Source: an uncultured Siphonobacter sp. (lineage in GTDB: Bacteria; Bacteroidota; Bacteroidia; Cytophagales; Spirosomataceae). Taken from it: 64,000 nucleotides of DNA. The stretch is from contig CAJYHS010000204.1 of NCBI GenBank assembly GCA_913774715.1, positions 1 to 64,000 on the forward strand, read 5' to 3'. The position numbers and the translations under genes were made by a program. The notes under the pieces were generated by a model, which was given only the letters and a program-made list of their open reading frames with translations, was not told where the DNA came from and did no database searches. The stretch's first letter is position 1, and each line of letters starts with the position of its first letter. This document shows, piece by piece, positions 59,253-64,000 of the stretch.

Positions 59253-60827
59253 ATGAAAAACCAGTTTTCTGCTGAATCAACCCTTATGGGTGACATTCGG
59301 GGCGGAGTTGTTTCCTTTCTGGTTGCCGTACCCCTCTGTTTAGGTATTGCTCTGGCGTCGGGAGTTCCGCTGTTTGCTGGTATTATTGCAGGAATCGTGG
59401 GAGGATTGGTCGTGGGGGTTTTTAGTAAATCGGCCCTAAGCATTTCTGGGCCAGAAGCAGGTCTGATTGTCGTCGTGTTAGCGGCCATGGACAGCCTCGA
59501 AACGTTCTCTACTTTTCTGTTAGCAACCTGTTTTGCGGGAGTTTTTCAACTTATGCTGGGATATGCCCGGGCCGGAATCATCAGTAACTTTTTTCCGTCT
59601 TCGGTTATTAAAGGAATGCTGGCTGCCATCGGTATTATCCTGATTTTCAAGCAAATTCCTCTGCTTGTAGGATACGATGGTGATCATGCCGAAAGCTTTT
59701 CCCTGTTTCAGCCCGATGGAATTAATCTGTTAAGGCAAGGTCAATGGGCTTTCGCTCACATTAATGCCACGGCTATTTTGATTGCTCTGCTTTCGATGGG
59801 TATTTTTTTCATTTGGGAATTTATTCTCCCCAGGAAAAACACCCTGCTTGGTAAGATACCCCCGGCGTTAATTGTTGTAATCTCGGCGGTTCTGGTCAAT
59901 ACCTGTTTTCAGGTTTTCAACCCTGCCTGGGCACTCAAAGACAATCACTTAGTTCAGTTACCCGTTCCAGCAGATTTTTCGGGATTTTTAAAGTTGTTCA
60001 CTTTACCCGATTTCAGTCAGATTGGAAACCCGCGAGTGTATTCCGCAGCGATTGCGATCGCCCTGGTGGCCAGCCTGGAAGCGTTGCTTTCTATTGAGGC
60101 CACTGACGAACTCGACCCACTGAATCGAAAGACCCCGTCCAATCAGGAACTGAAAGCTCAAGGTATCGGAAATCTGGTGAGTGGACTGATTGGCGGCATG
60201 CCCTTAACCTCGGTTATCGTTCGTAGTTCCATTAGTCTGAACGCCGGAGCCAGAACCAAACGAGCGGCTCTCATTCACGGGTTCATGTTACTGATTTGCG
60301 TGGTAACCTTACCCGCTCTGCTGAATGAGATTCCCTGGGCTGCACTGGCTTCGATTCTACTGGTAACGGGTTACCGGCTGGCTCGCGTTAGCGTGTTTCG
60401 GGATCAGTACAAAGCAGGGTTACTAAAGTTTTTGCCTTTCATTACCACCGTAGGTGCCATTTTACTGACGGACTTAATCTCAGGAATAGCGATTGGTATG
60501 GTCATGAGTTTATTCTTCATCATTCGTGAAACGTATCTGAAGGCTCATCAGACTTTTACCTATGAAATGAATGGCAAAGAAAGTATTCGTATTCGGCTGG
60601 GCGATTACGTTTCGTTCTTAAATAAGGCTAGTATCAGCTCTTTGCTGGAGCGAATACCCAATGGAACGCGGGTAGAAATTGATTATACACAAACCAGTTA
60701 TATCGACAGCGACGTGCAGGACATTCTTCAACGTTTTGAAGCCCACGCACACGCCCGGGACATTTATATCATCCGATTGGAAACGAATTCAGCAAACCCC
60801 ACCCTTCATCAACAAATGGTTGTCTAA
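59253..60827 (+). CDS. SulP-family inorganic anion transporter with STAS domain
   Basis: I chose ATG 59253 (MKNQFSAESTLMGDIRGG), giving about 524 residues; an ATG nine codons upstream lacks similarity. The membrane domain starts GDIRGGVVSFLVAVPLCLGIALASGVPLFAGI and contains ISGPEAGLIVV and LVSGLIGGMPLTSVIVRSS, the substrate-binding half-helices of SulP proteins. A STAS-like domain is at the C-terminus (about 430-524, with VEIDYTQTSYIDSDVQDIL). Members carry sulfate, bicarbonate or other anions, and the present sequence does not decide. It lies downstream of the two-component system, behind the phased repeats. Confidence 0.93.
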   Translation: MKNQFSAESTLMGDIRGGVVSFLVAVPLCLGIALASGVPLFAGIIAGIVGGLVVGVFSKSALSISGPEAGLIVVVLAAMDSLETFSTFLLATCFAGVFQLMLGYARAGIISNFFPSSVIKGMLAAIGIILIFKQIPLLVGYDGDHAESFSLFQPDGINLLRQGQWAFAHINATAILIALLSMGIFFIWEFILPRKNTLLGKIPPALIVVISAVLVNTCFQVFNPAWALKDNHLVQLPVPADFSGFLKLFTLPDFSQIGNPRVYSAAIAIALVASLEALLSIEATDELDPLNRKTPSNQELKAQGIGNLVSGLIGGMPLTSVIVRSSISLNAGARTKRAALIHGFMLLICVVTLPALLNEIPWAALASILLVTGYRLARVSVFRDQYKAGLLKFLPFITTVGAILLTDLISGIAIGMVMSLFFIIRETYLKAHQTFTYEMNGKESIRIRLGDYVSFLNKASISSLLERIPNGTRVEIDYTQTSYIDSDVQDILQRFEAHAHARDIYIIRLETNSANPTLHQQMVV

Positions 60828-60902
60828 TACAGACATAGAGTTATTAAAGATAAGGAGTTAGTTTGATAAGAACCCTTTTCATCCGAGGGTTTTTGGTAGT
60901 GG

Positions 60903-60936
60903 AAAGGTAAAGGCCGTATAAGCCTTTACCTTTTTT
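60903..60936. terminator. Bidirectional terminator
   Basis: AAAGGTAAAGGC and GCCTTTACCTTT form a 12-bp stem followed by T residues, between the convergent SulP and T9SS-cargo genes. Confidence 0.9.
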
Positions 60937-60940
60937 GTTT

Positions 60941-63900
60941 TTACTCATTATTCTTCACCAGTCGTCCTTGCTGGGCGTAATTTCCCGCCTGAACTTTCCA
61001 CAGTAATAAACCCGCAGGTACCCGGGACAAGTCTAACTCAAATCGATGAGTCTTTGAGACTTCAGAGCTACTTAATGATTGTAGCGACTGTCCCATCACA
61101 CTGTATACTTGAATGTGAGCTTCAGAAGCTTCCGGGAGTGTTACTGACACCACCGCCCGGTTTCTCGTAGGATTAGGAGCAACCTGTACCAGCACTTGTG
61201 CGACACCGGGTTCAACAGAAGTAGGAGCTTCGATGCGTACCATAATTGACGGAGAAGTAACTGAACAGCCATCTTTTGAGACCGTTAAGGTATAATTACC
61301 GCTTTTCGCCGCTCCTCTTAGCACCAGCCGGGGTCGCGTTTCTCCCGAAACCGTAGTATTGTCTTTCATCCACAGATAGTTGTAATTATTACCCGCCGCT
61401 GCGTTCAGAATTACACTGTCTGGTTCCATGACCTGAAGTGCAGTTACCGGAGTAACCGTAGCGATCAGATCTCCGCCTTTTTCCGTAATAACTTTAGCCA
61501 CCGACTTGGCATAGCAGCCTAAATCATCCGTGACGGTTACGTAATACGTACCCGGAGCCGCTGCATTATATTGATTCGCCGTGTTGGTCAGCGGTGCCGT
61601 TCCGAGTTCCCATTTGTATCGATAAGGTGCTTGTCCACCCGTAACGCCTGCCATGAGTAAGGCTCCTCCCCCTTTGCAGTAAAAATCATTACCTGCGATA
61701 ACCGGCACAGGGGAATCTTTGCCTGTAATAACCAGGATATTAGAGGTACTCTTACAACCTTTAGAATCTTCAACGCTCAGATAATAAGAGCCTGCTTTGC
61801 TGATATTTACATTCTTACCCGTTCCAACTATGGTGTTTCCTTCCCTCCAGCTATACTTCACGGCTCCCAGACTGTCCGTTACCGTACCTAAAAGCGTTAA
61901 TGAATTGCCGCTACACACGTAAGCCAAATTGTTGGCAGCTCTGGTCGTCGTTCTGATTTTACAGCTATTTACCTGTACATAAGCCGTATCTCGGGCAACG
62001 CAGTTTTTACTGTCCACCAAGGTCAGAATCACATTGGTATTATTAGTGAACGGAGCGAAAGTAGGGTTAGCCTCGCTGTATGCTTGCGTACCTGGAAAGG
62101 TGTCCCAGTAATAGGTATAAGTGGGTGTCCCACCCGAAGCCGTTTTAATATTCAGCTTTTTCAAATCATACACCTCCGTTCCGGTCAAGGTAGCCCCGGG
62201 GCCAGCATTGGCAGTGGGAGAAGGGAAAATTTCGGTTTTTACGGAAGGAGAAACGGCCTTACAGCCATTGCTGTTAGAAGCTTCGAACGTATATTCCGCT
62301 ACATCTTTAACATAAATAGGAGCATTGGTCTTGCTAATTTCCTTTCCATCCCGCTTCCAGACGAAGTTCTCTGCTTTGAAATTAGGAGCCGTGAAAATGC
62401 GGATCTGAATACTGTCTTTGTCAGCAGAACATAGCCAGTTTCTTTGACTGGAAGTGTAAGCAGGCGTAATGTACACAATGGGTTTGATAATGGTCACAGG
62501 TATACTTTGAACCGCGGAAACGCATCCATTGACATCCCTGGCCGTAACGCTATAGGTGCCGGAGGTTTTTACAGCTAAAGAGGCTGAAGTAGCTCCCACG
62601 GAATCTACTCCGTTTCTTTTCCACTGGTAGGTATAGGATGAGCCCGAACCGCCCGAGGCTAAGGTTGCCAGCGTTATGGTGGTTCCTTCGCAAATTTCGT
62701 CCTTATTGCCCGTAATGGCCGTTAAGGTTGGCAGAGCGGTTAAGGTGATCGTTAGTTCATTCGAAGTAGTTGAACAACCTCCCTGCGTGATCATCACCGA
62801 ATATTTACCAGCCTGATTAGCCGTGAATTCGGGCGAATTGGTACCTACATTCACGCCATCTTTTTTCCATTGATAGGTATAAGCCGTTGTAGCGGTACTG
62901 GTAGGCTTGGCCGTTAGTTTCAAACTTGATCCGGTACAAATCGCCGTTGAAGAGGGGGCGGTTATGATGGCGGTTAACGAACAATCCACTCCCAGCTTAT
63001 AAAGCTCGGGCAGGTAATAATCCGTCTGAGTTGAGGTAGCCTTACCTTTAAGTTTATTAACTGTATAGTAAACCCCCCCATCGTTAGCCGCTACGATTGA
63101 GCCAGCATAACCCACTGCCTTTGTCCACTTTAAAGCTCCTCCCGTTTCGTATTTTTTCAGGTCAAAACTTTCAGCACTATTCTTTATCAAGGCCACCATT
63201 TCATTACTCGTGGTCAGTATAAACTGCTCTGCTTTTTGAGTAATTGTAAAAAGTGATTTACCCGTAGCATCCAGCTTCACGATAGATGTTCCCGTACGAA
63301 TCCACAGGCTACCGTCGCTTTGCAACAGGCCTTCTACGGCTCCTGTTACACTGGTTTTCCAAACCTGATTTCCGCTACTATTTACTTTCGTGATTGTACT
63401 GCCATCGTTCACGTATATGAAGGAATCATAACTAACCAGGAAACTACCGGAATAGCCTGTTTTAGTCCAGCTTAATTTACCGGTAGCATCATATTTCCTC
63501 AATCCATCTTTTGCGATCAACACAAATCCCCCGTCGGCAGTAGTCGATAAGGCTGAAATCGTTGGAGCTCCAGAAACGGCTTCGGTTAAAACAGCGGTAA
63601 TAACCCCCGACTTGATTTGATAAACCGTCTGCTTATTTGAAACCAGATTGGTATAATAAAAATAAAAGACATCAGTTGAAGCCTGATAAATAACGGGCAA
63701 GGCATTAGCAACTTTAGCATCCTGGGGAGTGGCTACTTTCCATTGTACTCCATGTGAATCACTGTATCGTTTAATGGAATCCTGATTACTCAGAAGAATA
63801 CCATTTTCTTTGATTGCAGTGATTGCATTATATGACGAGATACAGGGAATCCCTGAACCAGGCGTTCGGGAACAGCTCTGTAACGTACTGGTCAGTTTAG

Positions 63901-64000
63901 TATTCGCGGCATTAAAAGAAGCTAGTTCCTCTAACCCAAACGAAGAGGCAGGCCCGGTATTCGTAGCCCGAGCTAAAGCAAAGACTTTGGTTTTTCCCGC
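60941..64000 (-). CDS. Large T9SS-exported protein with beta-propeller-like and Ig-like repeats (5' end outside window)
   Basis: The minus-strand frame is open from the window edge to 60941, 1019 residues so far; the apparent start at 63700 is a TTG inside the gene. The visible N-terminal third has propeller-like repeats (for example DGGFVLIAKDGLRKYDATGK and STITKVNSSGNQVWKTS). About six Ig/PKD-like domains follow, with recurring CSGNSLTL, YSWREG and GSYYLSVEDSKGC. The C-terminus is a type A T9SS sorting domain, VAPNPTRNRAVVSVTLPEAS then YSVMGQSL and LWKVQAGNYAQQGRLVK. It should be exported through SprA and attached or released at the surface. Adhesion is a plausible role. Confidence 0.9.
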   Translation of the reverse strand, partial: AGKTKVFALARATNTGPASSFGLEELASFNAANTKLTSTLQSCSRTPGSGIPCISSYNAITAIKENGILLSNQDSIKRYSDSHGVQWKVATPQDAKVANALPVIYQASTDVFYFYYTNLVSNKQTVYQIKSGVITAVLTEAVSGAPTISALSTTADGGFVLIAKDGLRKYDATGKLSWTKTGYSGSFLVSYDSFIYVNDGSTITKVNSSGNQVWKTSVTGAVEGLLQSDGSLWIRTGTSIVKLDATGKSLFTITQKAEQFILTTSNEMVALIKNSAESFDLKKYETGGALKWTKAVGYAGSIVAANDGGVYYTVNKLKGKATSTQTDYYLPELYKLGVDCSLTAIITAPSSTAICTGSSLKLTAKPTSTATTAYTYQWKKDGVNVGTNSPEFTANQAGKYSVMITQGGCSTTSNELTITLTALPTLTAITGNKDEICEGTTITLATLASGGSGSSYTYQWKRNGVDSVGATSASLAVKTSGTYSVTARDVNGCVSAVQSIPVTIIKPIVYITPAYTSSQRNWLCSADKDSIQIRIFTAPNFKAENFVWKRDGKEISKTNAPIYVKDVAEYTFEASNSNGCKAVSPSVKTEIFPSPTANAGPGATLTGTEVYDLKKLNIKTASGGTPTYTYYWDTFPGTQAYSEANPTFAPFTNNTNVILTLVDSKNCVARDTAYVQVNSCKIRTTTRAANNLAYVCSGNSLTLLGTVTDSLGAVKYSWREGNTIVGTGKNVNISKAGSYYLSVEDSKGCKSTSNILVITGKDSPVPVIAGNDFYCKGGGALLMAGVTGGQAPYRYKWELGTAPLTNTANQYNAAAPGTYYVTVTDDLGCYAKSVAKVITEKGGDLIATVTPVTALQVMEPDSVILNAAAGNNYNYLWMKDNTTVSGETRPRLVLRGAAKSGNYTLTVSKDGCSVTSPSIMVRIEAPTSVEPGVAQVLVQVAPNPTRNRAVVSVTLPEASEAHIQVYSVMGQSLQSLSSSEVSKTHRFELDLSRVPAGLLLWKVQAGNYAQQGRLVKNNE

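Noticed and set aside
63398-63700. Apparent N-terminus of the right-edge protein at 63700
   Set aside because: The start there is TTG and the frame stays open with matching composition to the window edge, so the gene is cut, not complete.
1-64000. CRISPR arrays, insertion sequences, prophage or toxin-antitoxin genes
   Set aside because: I found no spaced direct repeats of CRISPR type, no transposase or integrase motifs, no phage structural genes and no recognisable toxin-antitoxin pair.

Overview
This window looks like a chromosome segment of a member of the Bacteroidota, most probably the Cytophagales. The evidence is a full-length SprA (the Type 9 secretion translocon), a secreted protein ending in a T9SS type A sorting domain, a GH92 mannosidase, a TlpA/DUF4369 thioredoxin-like protein, a typical ECF-sigma operon, and several promoter-like sites of the Bacteroidota -7 type (TAnnTTTG). 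The genus is not certain. Most of the window is ordinary core genome. I see no prophage, transposase, CRISPR array or integrated element.

Layout. 1-8.1 kb is a relatively AT-rich surface-polysaccharide region: a glycosyltransferase cut by the left edge, a Wzz-type chain-length protein, a Wza/SLBB export protein, a GT2 glycosyltransferase, a methyltransferase-glycosyltransferase fusion, and a divergent acyltransferase. 8.2-13.2 kb holds typA, an alpha/beta hydrolase and an operon of ECF sigma factor, membrane anti-sigma-like protein and secreted DUF4097-like protein. 13.6-23.3 kb carries a cupin, a CLC transporter that lacks the usual GSGIP motif (possibly the fluoride type), an M14 peptidase, a fructosamine kinase-like protein, a TlpA-like protein, a GH92 enzyme, an HD hydrolase and a Spy-like protein. 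23.3-25.5 kb has a CAU tRNA, a decayed ynfA-family pseudogene that was not apparent as an open frame, a gene-poor stretch with repeated octamers and an orphan terminator, a small acidic protein and an MBL-fold hydrolase. 25.7-32.5 kb holds a LEA-like lysine-rich secreted protein, gamma-glutamyltransferase, a canonical CLC protein, a thioredoxin-reductase-like flavoprotein and an ABC exporter. 32.6-45.1 kb is a minus-strand block: sprA, ruvA, a LysM lytic transglycosylase, gatA, tatA, a YkvA protein and a MerR regulator. 45.4-50.6 kb has alaS, an RluA-family pseudouridine synthase, a lipoprotein with a CX4CH motif and a MoxR ATPase. 51-60.8 kb holds a giant alpha-2-macroglobulin lipoprotein, an OmpR-type two-component system and a SulP transporter. 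The right edge cuts a large T9SS-exported protein.

How the parts connect. The export translocon gene sprA and a T9SS-sorted protein lie in the same window. The two-component system is followed by six 11-bp-phased TTCTAAT-like repeats that end 10 bp before a Bacteroidota -7 box of the SulP gene. That is the arrangement expected of an OmpR-family operator, so sulP is a good candidate target. Two families of small intergenic palindromes are present: GYTGCCAGC...GCTGGCARC, and AGACGCGA...TCGCGTCT. They cluster around the MoxR/A2M/two-component region, with one further degenerate copy near 17.8 kb. I found no clearly novel multigene defence or biosynthetic system. The most interesting items are the phased operator, the palindromic repeats, the fluoride-type CLC candidate, the LEA-like protein, and the orphan terminator region near 24.3 kb.
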